Assembly (NCBI GenBank): GCA_039029355.1
Contig: JBCCGI010000021.1
Span: forward strand, 1 to 64,000
DNA: 64,000 nucleotides
Direction: 5' to 3'
DNA from: JBCCGI01 sp039029355
Lineage (GTDB): Bacteria; Planctomycetota; UBA1135; GCA-002686595
Below the pieces are notes generated by a model that worked only from the letters and a program-made list of their open reading frames with translations, ran no database searches and was not told the origin of the DNA. How positions within the stretch are numbered: the first letter of the stretch is position 1; the number at the start of each line of letters is the position of its first letter. Of the stretch, positions 16,880 to 25,156 are shown one piece after another. The translations under genes were made by a program, and so were the position numbers.

Positions 16880-18163
16880 GTGGGAAAGCGGTTCCAAGGT
16901 CTGGTCCTCAAGGAGAATCGCGCGCGCACGGTGTACGTCGACGAGCGCGGTGCGGTCGTCAAGCGCTTCCACAACCCGAGCGCGGTGCAAGCGCTGCGCG
17001 ACCGGCGGCGCGCGCAGGCCGAGCGGCGCGTACTAGAGGCCCTGCTCGCCCGCGACCTGCCCGTGCCGCGCCCGCTCGAGGTGCGCCGGAGCGGCGGCTC
17101 GTGGGAGGTCGTGATGGAGCGCATCCAGGACGCCGTCTCGCTCGCCGCCGTGCTGGCCGGCGAGGTGCGGCCGCCGGTTCCGGTACCCGCCCTCGCGCGG
17201 GCCGTGGGCGAGCTGCTGGCGCGCGCACACGCCGCCGGGCTCGACCATCCCGACCTGCATCCCGGCAACGTGCTGATCGACCCGGCCGGGCGCCCGTGGC
17301 TGATCGACTTCCATAAGGCGCGCGTGCGCGCGAGCCTGTCGCGCACGGTGCTCGAGCGCGACCTCGTCGGGCTGACGGCGGCGCTGCGCGAGGGCCTGGC
17401 CGCGGACGCGCGGACGGCGCTGCTCGCGGCCTGGGCGCGCTCCAGCCCCACGCAGGTGCCCGAGCCCGAGCTCAAGGGCTTCCTCCACCGCATCGACGAG
17501 CGCGCGCGCCTGCACCGGCGGGCCTACGTCGCGCACGCCCAGGGGCGCTGGACGCGCGAGTCGTCGATGTGCCGCGTGCTGGAGCGCGACGACGGTCCGG
17601 TGTACCTGCGGCGCGACGTCGGGGGCGAGGTGCTGCCCGAGGTCGAGCGCCAGGCCGCCGGCGGCGAGGGCGCGGTCGTCCGGCTCGGCGACGAGCGCGC
17701 GTTCCTCCTGACCGGGCTGCCGACCGCCGAGCTCACCGAGCGCTGGTACGCCGCGGTGCGGCTCTGGGAGCACGGGCTGCCGGCGCTGCGGCCGCTGCTC
17801 AAGACCGGGCGCGTGGCGGCGTTCGGGCTGCCGCCGGGGGCGCGCGAGGGTACGCTCGACGAGGCGAGCCCGGCCGCGCTGGGCGCGCTCGTGGGAGGCC
17901 TGCACGACCGCGGGCTCGACCTGGCGGCGCTCCCCGCGCGGCTCTGGGCGGACGGCGAGGCGCTGCTCCTGCCGCCACCGACGCGCCTGCTGCACGTCGA
18001 CCCGCGACCCGGGAGCATGTCGATCCGGCGGCGCTTCGCCGCCGCCGCGGGCCTCGGCATCGCGGGCGAAGACGCGGTGGCGTTCCTCGCGGCCTACGCG
18101 GACGCGTTCCGCTGCGGCGACACCGAGCGTGCCGCGCTGCGGGCCGAGCTCGGGCTCGGCTAG
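16880..18163 (+). CDS. Kdo/WaaP-type lipopolysaccharide kinase with a degenerate second kinase half
   Basis: 427 residues. The first half (~1-185) has the protein-kinase-like fold of sugar kinases acting on lipid A core: Lys in AVVKRFHNP, the catalytic loop HAAGLDHPDLHPGNVLID and the metal Asp in WLIDFHKARV. The second half (~200-427) repeats the layout without the key residues. GGLHDRGLDLAALPARLW sits where HRDxxxxN should be, and LLHVDPRPGSMSIRRRFA resembles the C-terminal IDxxR region. It therefore looks like an active kinase fused to a pseudokinase. Divergent to lptF, 23 bases away, which links it to LPS assembly. The GTG start has no SD but a -10-like box 6 bases before it. Confidence 0.82.
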   Translation: MGKRFQGLVLKENRARTVYVDERGAVVKRFHNPSAVQALRDRRRAQAERRVLEALLARDLPVPRPLEVRRSGGSWEVVMERIQDAVSLAAVLAGEVRPPVPVPALARAVGELLARAHAAGLDHPDLHPGNVLIDPAGRPWLIDFHKARVRASLSRTVLERDLVGLTAALREGLAADARTALLAAWARSSPTQVPEPELKGFLHRIDERARLHRRAYVAHAQGRWTRESSMCRVLERDDGPVYLRRDVGGEVLPEVERQAAGGEGAVVRLGDERAFLLTGLPTAELTERWYAAVRLWEHGLPALRPLLKTGRVAAFGLPPGAREGTLDEASPAALGALVGGLHDRGLDLAALPARLWADGEALLLPPPTRLLHVDPRPGSMSIRRRFAAAAGLGIAGEDAVAFLAAYADAFRCGDTERAALRAELGLG

Positions 18164-18197
18164 CACGAGCCCCGCCCACCGCGCCAGCCTCCTTCCG

Positions 18198-18270
18198 TCA
18201 CGGGACGGCGCTGCGGTTCGGTCCGACTCCGCGTCCGGTACCGCGTCGGCGCGTGACGAGGGCGGGCTAG
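18198..18270. repeat. Intergenic element, short copy (related to 38062-38251)
   Basis: The left arm (18198-18239) matches 38062-38103 at 33 of 42 positions without gaps. The right arm (18242-18270) matches 38223-38251 at 24 of 29. TCACG and CGTGA at the ends are inverted (CGTCACG 18196-18202, CGTGACG 18252-18258). It fills the space between convergent genes and runs into the stop codon of the minus-strand FHA gene. An internal hairpin (CCGAC...GTCGG) is possible. Confidence 0.6.
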
Positions 18271-19628
18271 ATGATGCCCTTGTCGCGCATGTACTCGGCC
18301 ATGATCGGGTGCTCGGTGAGCTCCTCGAAGATCTCCGGCCGGCTGCTGCGCCAGCCGCGCAGGTGCGGCTCGATGTCGGGCATGTTGATCAGGTAGTTGG
18401 CCGCCTCGTCGGCCATCTCCTCGTCGCCCATCATCGTGATGCCGTACACCAGCCAGCGCACCGCCTGGCCGATCTCCTCGTTCTGGTACTCGTACCGCGC
18501 CTGTTGCATGCGGTCGAGGTGGTACTCCGCGCGGTCGGCCACCATCTGCGTGCGCAGCGCCTGCGCGTCGGTCAGCTCGCGGCCCGTGGCGTCGGCGACG
18601 AAGTCGTCAACGATCTCGAACGACTCCTTGTAGTACTTCGGGTTGGTCTTCGTCAGACACTCGATCTCCCACGCGATGTCGTCGTAGGTCGGCGGGTCAC
18701 CCAGGCTGACGAAGCCCTGGAAGCGCTTCTCCTGCCGCTTCACCCAGTCGAGGTCGGGGTGCTGCGGCCAGCGCTCCTGGAAGTACTTGCAGCGCTTCAG
18801 GAAGACGCGCACGCGCGACCTGTCCGGGCTGCCCTGCAGGTAGAACTGCTCGTACTTCTCGATCTTCACGTTGCGGTAGTTCGTACCGTCCATGTTGTGA
18901 AGGTCGAGGTCCTTCTGCGCCAGGCGGTCGGCGATGTCGTCGCGCAGCGACTCCAGCTTGCGCTTCTGCGCGTCGGTCATGTCGCCGGTGAGCGCGTCGA
19001 GCTTCTGGCTCGCGAGGTCGAACACGCCGTCCTCGATATGCTGCTCGACGGCGACCAGCGTCGCCTGCACCGGCGTCGTGCCGTCGCCGGTGGTCGACTT
19101 CTCGAACAGCTTCCAGAAGACGAAGCCGGCGACGATCGCGCCGCCGAGGATCAGGAGCGCGATGACGCCGCCCGGGAGCCCGCGCTCGACCCGCGGCCGG
19201 GTGCGCTGGACCTTGGAGCGGTTGCCGCCCTGCTGGGCCTGGGCGATCGCCTGCTGGCGGCGCAGGGCCTTATCCTGCTGGTTGCCGGCCGCGACCGACT
19301 TGGCCTGGGTCGGCGCCGCCTGGGGCGCCGCGGTGGGCGCGTTCTCGTCCTCGACCCAGACGCGCACCGAGCCGACCATCACCTCCTGGCCGAAGGGCAG
19401 CGGGCACTCCTCCGCCACGGGCTCGCCCATCAGGGTCGGCGGCATTACGCCGGGCCGCGGGCGCAGGTAGGCCTGGCCGTTCTTGATCTGGACCTCGACG
19501 TGGATCTCGGCCACGTCCGACGCCGTCACCTTCAGGCGCGCCTCCGCGCCGGTGCCCAGCGTGAGGATCCCGTTTCCGACCTTGAACGCCCTGCGGCGTC
19601 CGCCCTCCTCCACGATCAGTCGCGCCAT
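18267..19628 (-). CDS. Membrane protein with N-terminal degenerate FHA-like domain
   Basis: 453 residues. Residues ~1-95 fold like an FHA domain (LTLGTGAEARLKVTASDVAEIHV), but the usual phosphothreonine-binding GR and Ser-x-x-His pattern is only partly kept: His is present, the Arg is not. A Gln/Ala-rich linker leads to one transmembrane helix near 155-175 (GVIALLILGGAIVAGFVFWK) and a ~270-residue helical C-terminal domain with TPR-like pairs. Predicted topology is cytoplasmic FHA and external C-terminus. It is the last gene of the pcrA operon and overlaps the CAP gene by 13 bases. The start at MARLIVEEGG is the only one that keeps the FHA strand. Confidence 0.8.
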   Translation of the reverse strand: MARLIVEEGGRRRAFKVGNGILTLGTGAEARLKVTASDVAEIHVEVQIKNGQAYLRPRPGVMPPTLMGEPVAEECPLPFGQEVMVGSVRVWVEDENAPTAAPQAAPTQAKSVAAGNQQDKALRRQQAIAQAQQGGNRSKVQRTRPRVERGLPGGVIALLILGGAIVAGFVFWKLFEKSTTGDGTTPVQATLVAVEQHIEDGVFDLASQKLDALTGDMTDAQKRKLESLRDDIADRLAQKDLDLHNMDGTNYRNVKIEKYEQFYLQGSPDRSRVRVFLKRCKYFQERWPQHPDLDWVKRQEKRFQGFVSLGDPPTYDDIAWEIECLTKTNPKYYKESFEIVDDFVADATGRELTDAQALRTQMVADRAEYHLDRMQQARYEYQNEEIGQAVRWLVYGITMMGDEEMADEAANYLINMPDIEPHLRGWRSSRPEIFEELTEHPIMAEYMRDKGII

Positions 19629-21907
19629 CGATCCAGCTCCGCTTCGAACTTCCACCCGGCCCCGAAATTCTGCGTCCAGTAGCGGCCGGAGAGGGCGCTC
19701 GCCATCTCGCGGTGGCCCTCTACGAGGATGTTGCGATGGTGGCCGCTCGAGTGCAACCAGCCCACGTGGGCTCCCATCGGATCTCCGCCGCCGGCGTGGC
19801 AGTTCTCGCTCGCGCCCATGGTGTAGCCCCGCCGCCGCATGCGGTCGCCGGGGGTCTTCGTCTCCGGGTCGGGCTCGAAGTGCCCGAAGTCTCCGGTCCG
19901 CGACATGTAGTCCGAGTGGTCCGCCGCGGCGGCCTGGATCTTCGGGTTCCAGGCCAGCGCGCGCCGGCCGAACATGAGGCGGTACTCGTTGGTGATGTCG
20001 ACCTGCTTGCGCTCGCTGCCCACCGGCGTGGCGTCCGGCTCGGCTTCGAGCACGCCGTCGGCGTGGGTCTCTTCCTCGCCCCAGCGGCGCGCGTTGTAGG
20101 CCAGCACGGCGCGCGAATAGCGCAGGTCCTCGGCCTCCTTGGCGTCCCAGGCGAAGTCGGCGAGCGCCACCTCGTCCAGCCCGCGGTCGACGCCGGCGAG
20201 CCACGACGGCAGCAGCGACTCGTCCAGCTCGCTCGCGAGCTCTTCGCGCAGCGCCAGGCTCCACTCGACCTCGTCGACCAGGCGCCGGAAGGGCTTGGCG
20301 AGCGCGACCGACTCCTGGTCGCGCCATGCGTCGCGCACCGCACCGACCAGCACGTCCACGCGGCGCTGCGCGGCCGGGTACTCCTTGGCCTTCTCCGGCG
20401 GGCACTCCGGCGGGTTGTAGGGGTAGAAGTAGGTCTCCTCGTCGAAGATCAGCGCGAGCGCCTCCTCGCGGCGCCGATCGAGCTCGCGGCGCGCCTCCGC
20501 CAGCTTCTCGATCCGCCGGGCGGTGCGGTCCTTGGCGAGCTCCTCGGTCAGCTGCGTCCAGCGCAGCGCGAGCGCAGCGGCCAGCTCGCCGGCCGCGTCG
20601 TCGGTGCGGTACTCGGCGACCAGCCCATCGAGCTCGCTCGCGTCGGCCTTGAGGAAGCGCTGCTCCAGCTTCGCCAGGCGCTCGCCGCGCTCGCGCTCGT
20701 CGAGCTCCGCGCCCGCGATCCAGCCGCCCTTCTCGAAGACGTAGCCGCCGGGCGGCACCGGCTCGCCGCGGAAGCGGCTCACCACGCCGCCGACGAGCTC
20801 GGCGTCGACCAGGCCGTCCTTCTGCAGGCGCGACAGGTCGCGCCAGGCGCCCTCGGTGCCGCCGCGCACCAGCTGCTCCTGGATGCGGCCGAGGCGCGAG
20901 CGCAGCGACAACGGCTCGCCGTCGGTCAGCGCCAGCAGCTGGTCGAGGTCCAGCTCGCTCCACGCGATGCGCTCCCCGCCGGTCGCAACCCCCTGGGCGT
21001 CGACGGCGTCGAAGCCCCGCGCCCGAAAGGCGGTGCGGTCGGCGGCGTAGGATTCGACCAGCTGCACGCGGAGCAGCCGGCGGTCCTCGAGGTCGCGCGC
21101 CTTCCCGACGAACCCGTCGCGCTCGGGTCCGAAGCGCGCGCGCGAGGCGACTTCGAGCAGCGTGTCGCGCGCCGCGGCGAGGTCCTCGACGAGCGCGTGC
21201 TCGTGCGCGTCGCGCAGCAGGCGGTCGACGGTCGCGGGAAAGGAGGTGGGCTCGAAGTCGGCGACCTCGGCGGCTTCTTCGGGCGGCGCGGGCTCCGGCT
21301 CGCGCTCCGGCTCCGGCTCCGGCTCCGGCTGAGCGACGACGATCGGCTCGGGCGGAGCGGCCGGCGTGGGCTCCCGCTCGGGCGCCGCGTCGAGCGACGC
21401 CGGCGTGGCGTCGGGATACGGGTTCCAGGCCGTGGTCCCGCGCAGCGACCGCTCGGCGGGCGCGGCCGGCTCCTCGGCCGCGGCTACCTTCGGCGCCCGC
21501 TCCGCGGCGGGCTCGGGCCGCGCGGCCTCCGATTCGGCGCGCTTAAGGCGGCGGTAGCGCTCGACGAGCCCCGACAGCTCGGTGTCGATCCGCGTGCGCA
21601 CGACCGGGTCGCGCGAGCCCTGGCGCAGCTCCTCCAGCTGCCGCTGGACGACGATGCGCGTGCGGTCGCGCACACCCTCCAGGACGCCGTCGACGCGGGC
21701 GAGTGCCTTGGCGCGCTCACCGCGGCTGGCCTCGATACGGCGCCGGAAGAGATCGGCGGTCGAGGCGTCGAGGCCGGTCAGGAGCGCCTCGGCCGCCTCG
21801 AGGTCGCCGCGGCTGAGGGCGCGGTCGAGCTCGACGGTGGCGTCGGGCGACTCGGAGCAGGAGGCGAGGCCGAGGGTGAGAAGGAGGGCGAGGGAGATGG
21901 GGCGCAT
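19616..21907 (-). CDS. Lipoprotein with C-terminal CAP/SCP (YkwD-like) domain
   Basis: 763 residues. The lipoprotein signal LALLLTLGLASC has its lipobox Cys at residue 17. Residues ~130-215 are a Pro/Glu/Ala-rich linker with EP repeats, followed by coiled helical regions. The CAP domain occupies the last ~130 residues: NEYRLMFGRRALAWNP, the conserved His of AAADHSDYM, FGHFEPD, SENCH and WLHSSGHHRNILVEGH. Bacterial CAP domains are extracytoplasmic with uncertain biochemical activity. It starts 12 bases after the AAA+ gene and overlaps the FHA gene. A TATAGA at 21918-21923 lies 10 bases before the ATG, so a second, internal promoter is possible. Confidence 0.83.
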   Translation of the reverse strand: MRPISLALLLTLGLASCSESPDATVELDRALSRGDLEAAEALLTGLDASTADLFRRRIEASRGERAKALARVDGVLEGVRDRTRIVVQRQLEELRQGSRDPVVRTRIDTELSGLVERYRRLKRAESEAARPEPAAERAPKVAAAEEPAAPAERSLRGTTAWNPYPDATPASLDAAPEREPTPAAPPEPIVVAQPEPEPEPEREPEPAPPEEAAEVADFEPTSFPATVDRLLRDAHEHALVEDLAAARDTLLEVASRARFGPERDGFVGKARDLEDRRLLRVQLVESYAADRTAFRARGFDAVDAQGVATGGERIAWSELDLDQLLALTDGEPLSLRSRLGRIQEQLVRGGTEGAWRDLSRLQKDGLVDAELVGGVVSRFRGEPVPPGGYVFEKGGWIAGAELDERERGERLAKLEQRFLKADASELDGLVAEYRTDDAAGELAAALALRWTQLTEELAKDRTARRIEKLAEARRELDRRREEALALIFDEETYFYPYNPPECPPEKAKEYPAAQRRVDVLVGAVRDAWRDQESVALAKPFRRLVDEVEWSLALREELASELDESLLPSWLAGVDRGLDEVALADFAWDAKEAEDLRYSRAVLAYNARRWGEEETHADGVLEAEPDATPVGSERKQVDITNEYRLMFGRRALAWNPKIQAAAADHSDYMSRTGDFGHFEPDPETKTPGDRMRRRGYTMGASENCHAGGGDPMGAHVGWLHSSGHHRNILVEGHREMASALSGRYWTQNFGAGWKFEAELDRWRD
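21291..21330. repeat. GGCTCC-type tandem hexamers coding for Glu-Pro repeats
   Basis: Imperfect then perfect copies of a six-base unit inside the CAP lipoprotein gene encode the EPEPEPE stretch of its linker. Copy number could vary between strains without a frameshift. Confidence 0.55.
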
Positions 21908-21917
21908 GGGGCGACGC

Positions 21918-21923
21918 TCTATA
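21918..21923 (-). promoter_or_regulatory. -10-like TATAGA before the CAP lipoprotein gene
   Basis: TATAGA ends 10 bases before the ATG at 21907; no SD is visible. It overlaps the stop codon of the preceding AAA+ gene. Confidence 0.3.
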
Positions 21924-22848
21924 CCCGGGAGCGCAGCCCCGGTGACAGGCAGTCGGCGTCGATCCTACCGCCCGAGAGCGTCAGCGCGCGGCGGATCTCG
22001 TTCTCCAGCTCCCGGACGTTGCCGGGCCAGGGGGCGGCCTCCAGCAGCTCCAGGGCGTCCGGGGTGAGCTCAGGCCCGGAGACGCCGAGCTCGTCGGCGA
22101 CCCGCACCAGGAAGTGGCGGACGAGCAGCGCGACGTCCCCCTCGCGCTCGCGCAGGGGCGGGAGGTCGATCTTCACGACGTTCAGGCGGTAGTAGAGGTC
22201 CTGGCGGAAGCGCTGCTCGGCCACCATTCCCGCCAGGTCGCGGTGGGTCGCGGCCACGACACGCACGTCGACCGGCACGGTCTTGGAGCCGCCCACCGGA
22301 CGCACCTCGCGCACCTCCAGCACGCGCAGGAGCTTGGACTGCATCTCGAGCGGCATGTCGCCGATCTCGTCCAGAAACAGGGTGCCGCCGCTCGCCGCGA
22401 CGAAGTGGCCCGGCCGGTCCTGTACGGCATCGGTGAAGGCGCCCTTTTTGTGCCCGAAGAGCACGCTCTCGAGCAGCGTGGCCGGCACGGCCGCGCAGTT
22501 CTCGGCCAGGAACGGCCCCTTCGGACGCGCGCCGAAATCGTGCAGGGCGCGGGCGACGTGCTCCTTGCCCGTGCCGGTCTCGCCGTGCACGAGCACGGGC
22601 ACGTTGGCGGGCGCGACGCGCTCGATGAGGGAGTACACGGCCTCCATGGCGGCGCTCGCGCCGATCATGCCGAAGCGGCCGGGGAACGCTTCACTCGCCG
22701 CGTCGTCCGCAGGCGCCGCGCGCTCCAACTCCGCGAGCGCCGCGCGCAGCGTAGGCGCCAGGTCGCCGAGCGCGCCGGCGCGCCGCGCCTCGTCGAGCAG
22801 CGCGGCCAGCCGCTCGGGCAGCGCGCCCGCCTCGGGGGCGCCGCTCAC
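21919..22848 (-). CDS. Sigma-54-activator-type AAA+ ATPase lacking HTH, with GAFTDA loop
   Basis: 309 residues from the GTG at 22848. After ~60 variable residues comes the AAA+ core: Walker A GETGTGKE (89-96), Walker B GGTLFLDE (154-161), and the sensor and arginine-finger region FRQDLYYRLNV. The sigma-54 contact loop reads GAFTDA (residues 136-141) instead of GAFTGA; Asp140 is encoded at 22429-22431. The chain stops at ELENEIRRALTLSGG...SRV and has no Fis-type HTH and no receiver domain. It may act without specific DNA binding, need a partner, or have another role. The GTG overlaps the helicase stop (GTGA). Confidence 0.88.
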   Translation of the reverse strand: MSGAPEAGALPERLAALLDEARRAGALGDLAPTLRAALAELERAAPADDAASEAFPGRFGMIGASAAMEAVYSLIERVAPANVPVLVHGETGTGKEHVARALHDFGARPKGPFLAENCAAVPATLLESVLFGHKKGAFTDAVQDRPGHFVAASGGTLFLDEIGDMPLEMQSKLLRVLEVREVRPVGGSKTVPVDVRVVAATHRDLAGMVAEQRFRQDLYYRLNVVKIDLPPLREREGDVALLVRHFLVRVADELGVSGPELTPDALELLEAAPWPGNVRELENEIRRALTLSGGRIDADCLSPGLRSRV

Positions 22849-25088
22849 CCCTTCAGCACCTTGAGGTTGGCGTATTGCAGCAGCAGCACCTTGGAGCCGA
22901 CGTCCTCGAAGGCGACCGTCGCGCGCGCGTTGATGCCGGCGCCCTGGAGCCGCGCGACCTGCCCGCGGCCGAAGTGCTCGTGGACGACCCAGTCGCCCTC
23001 GCTCAGCTCGGGGCCGCCGGAGGGCTCCTGGTAGTCGCCGAGCACCGAGTCGCCGTCGTCGTCGTCCGGCGTCAGGCCGTCGAGCAGCTCGTTCGGCAGC
23101 TCGTCGAGGAAGCGCGACGGCGTACGCCAGCTGGTCTCGCCGAAGTGCAGGCGCGTGCGCGCATGGGTGAGGAAGAGCCGCTCCTGGGCGCGGGTGAGCC
23201 CCACGTACAGCAGGCGGCGCTCCTCTTCGAGGCCGGCGACCTCGTCCTCGACGTCGGTGATGGCGAGCGGGTGTGGGAGCAGCTGCTCCTCGAGGCCCGC
23301 GATGAAGACGTAGGGAAACTCCAGTCCCTTCGCCGCGTGCAGCGTCATCAGCGTGACGCACTCCTGCGACGCGTCGAAGGCGTCGACGTCGCTCACCAGC
23401 GCCACATCCTGCAGGAAGCCGCGCAGCTTGCCCTCGGGGCTCGCCTGGTCGTACGTGCGCGCCGACGACACGAGCTCCTCGACGTTCTCCTCGCGGTTCG
23501 CGAGGTCGGGCTCGTCGAGCCCGGCCAGCCAGCCCATGTAGTCGACCTCGTCGATCACGCGCAACAGCACCTCCTCGGCGGGCTGCTCGCGCAGGCCGTC
23601 GAGCGTGTCCATCAGCTGCGCGAAGGCCAGGAGGCCGGCCTTGCCACGGCCGCGGATACCCGCGCGCGCCTCGTCCTCGGCGGCGGCTTCGCGCAGGCTC
23701 ATCCCGCGCTCGCCGGCCCAGGCGGACAGCACGGCGATGCTCTTGTCGCCCACGCCGCGCGCGGGGATGTTGACCACGCGCCGGAACGCGACGTCGTCGC
23801 GCGGGTTGGCGACCAGCTGCAGGTACGCCAACAGGTCGCGGATCTCGCGGCGCTGGTAGAACTCGACGCCGCCGACGATCTGGTACGGCACGCCGGCCAG
23901 CCGGAAGGCGCGTTCGAGCGGCCGCTGCATGAAGTTGACGCGGTAGAACACCGCCATCTCGTTCAACGAGGAGCCCCGCGAGCGCAGCGACTGCACCTGG
24001 AGGCAGATCTCGCTCGCCTCGTCGTTCTCGTCGCCGCACTCCAGGAGCGAGAGCAGCTCGCCGTCCTCGCGCTCGGTCCAGAGGTCCTTTTCCTTGCGCC
24101 CGTCGTTGTTGGCGATCAGCGCCTGGGCCGCCTTGAGCACGTTGCCCACCGAGCGGTAGTTCTGCTCCAGCTTGACGACCATAGCGCGACCGAAGTCCTC
24201 CTCGAAGTCGAGGATGTTGCGCACGTCCGCGCCGCGCCAGGCGTAGATCGACTGGTCGGGATCGCCACAGACGGCGAGGTTCTTGTGCCAGCTGGCGAGG
24301 TGCCGCGCGAGCAGGTACTGCACGCGGTTGGTGTCCTGGTACTCGTCCACCAGCACGTAGCGGAAGCGGCTGGCGTAGGCGTCGCGCACCCCCGTGTGCT
24401 CGTCGAAGATCCGCAGCGTGATCAGCAGCAGGTCGTCGAAGTCGAGGGCGTTGGCCTCCTCCATCGCCTTCGCGTAGCGGTCGCGCACGACCCGCAGGAC
24501 CTCCTCGTCGACGCCCTCGCCGGCCGGGGCGTGGTCGCCCTCGCCGGTGCGCGCGCGGTTCTTGCCGTCCGAGATCCAGCCGCCGACGGCGCCGGGCCGG
24601 AAGCGCTGGGCGTCGTAGCCGGCGTCCTTGATGATGCGCTTCAGCAGCTGGTTGCGGTCGTAGGTGTCGTAGATCGAGAAGTCGCGCGTCCACGACCCGA
24701 GCACGTCGATCTCGCTGCGCAGGATGCGGGCGCACATCGAGTGGAAGGTGCTGATCCAATAGCCGCGGTCGGGGAGCAGCGACTGCACGCGCTCGCGCAT
24801 CTCGCCGGCGGCCTTGTTGGTGAAGGTGATTGCGAGCAGCTCGTGGGGGGCCGCGCGGCCGGTCGCCACCAGCCAGGCCACGCGCCGGGTGATCACGCGC
24901 GTCTTGCCCGAGCCCGCGCCTGCGAGGATCAAGAGCGGCCCCTCGCCGTGGACCACCGCCTGGCGCTGGGCGTCGTTGAGCCCGTCGAGCAGCTCGGCGC
25001 CGACGTCCGGGTCGTCCGGGCCCTGTTCGTCCTGAAATCCGCCGCCTCCGGCGACGGCCTTCGCGTCCATCCAGTCGAGGGGAGCCAT
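22845..25088 (-). CDS. pcrA: UvrD/PcrA-type ATP-dependent 3'-5' DNA helicase
   Basis: 747 residues with all SF1A motifs: Q-motif region LNDAQRQAV, motif I LAGAGSGKTRVITRR, Ia TFTNKAAGEM, II FRYVLVDEYQDTN, III GDPDQSIYAWRGAD, IV NYRS, V MTLHAAKGLEFPYVFIAG and VI RRLLYVGLTRAQERL. The C-terminal ~60 residues (LSEGDWVVHEHFGRGQV) form the small Tudor-like RNA-polymerase-interacting module typical of PcrA/UvrD. Roles are repair, replication restart and transcription-coupled functions. It is first in a four-gene operon with an AAA+ protein, a CAP lipoprotein and an FHA-like protein. A TAGAAT 10 bases before the ATG is the likely -10 box. Confidence 0.95.
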   Translation of the reverse strand: MAPLDWMDAKAVAGGGGFQDEQGPDDPDVGAELLDGLNDAQRQAVVHGEGPLLILAGAGSGKTRVITRRVAWLVATGRAAPHELLAITFTNKAAGEMRERVQSLLPDRGYWISTFHSMCARILRSEIDVLGSWTRDFSIYDTYDRNQLLKRIIKDAGYDAQRFRPGAVGGWISDGKNRARTGEGDHAPAGEGVDEEVLRVVRDRYAKAMEEANALDFDDLLLITLRIFDEHTGVRDAYASRFRYVLVDEYQDTNRVQYLLARHLASWHKNLAVCGDPDQSIYAWRGADVRNILDFEEDFGRAMVVKLEQNYRSVGNVLKAAQALIANNDGRKEKDLWTEREDGELLSLLECGDENDEASEICLQVQSLRSRGSSLNEMAVFYRVNFMQRPLERAFRLAGVPYQIVGGVEFYQRREIRDLLAYLQLVANPRDDVAFRRVVNIPARGVGDKSIAVLSAWAGERGMSLREAAAEDEARAGIRGRGKAGLLAFAQLMDTLDGLREQPAEEVLLRVIDEVDYMGWLAGLDEPDLANREENVEELVSSARTYDQASPEGKLRGFLQDVALVSDVDAFDASQECVTLMTLHAAKGLEFPYVFIAGLEEQLLPHPLAITDVEDEVAGLEEERRLLYVGLTRAQERLFLTHARTRLHFGETSWRTPSRFLDELPNELLDGLTPDDDDGDSVLGDYQEPSGGPELSEGDWVVHEHFGRGQVARLQGAGINARATVAFEDVGSKVLLLQYANLKVLKG

Positions 25089-25098
25089 GTGGCGCGCG

Positions 25099-25104
25099 AT
25101 TCTA
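25099..25104 (-). promoter_or_regulatory. -10 box TAGAAT of the pcrA operon
   Basis: TAGAAT (5 of 6 to consensus) ends 10 bases before the ATG at 25088. No SD is visible, so the mRNA would be leaderless or nearly so. Confidence 0.5.
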
Positions 25105-25156
25105 TCGCGCAGCCGGCCGTTGCCCCACCGCGAGCCGTCCTCGACAATCGGCGGCC

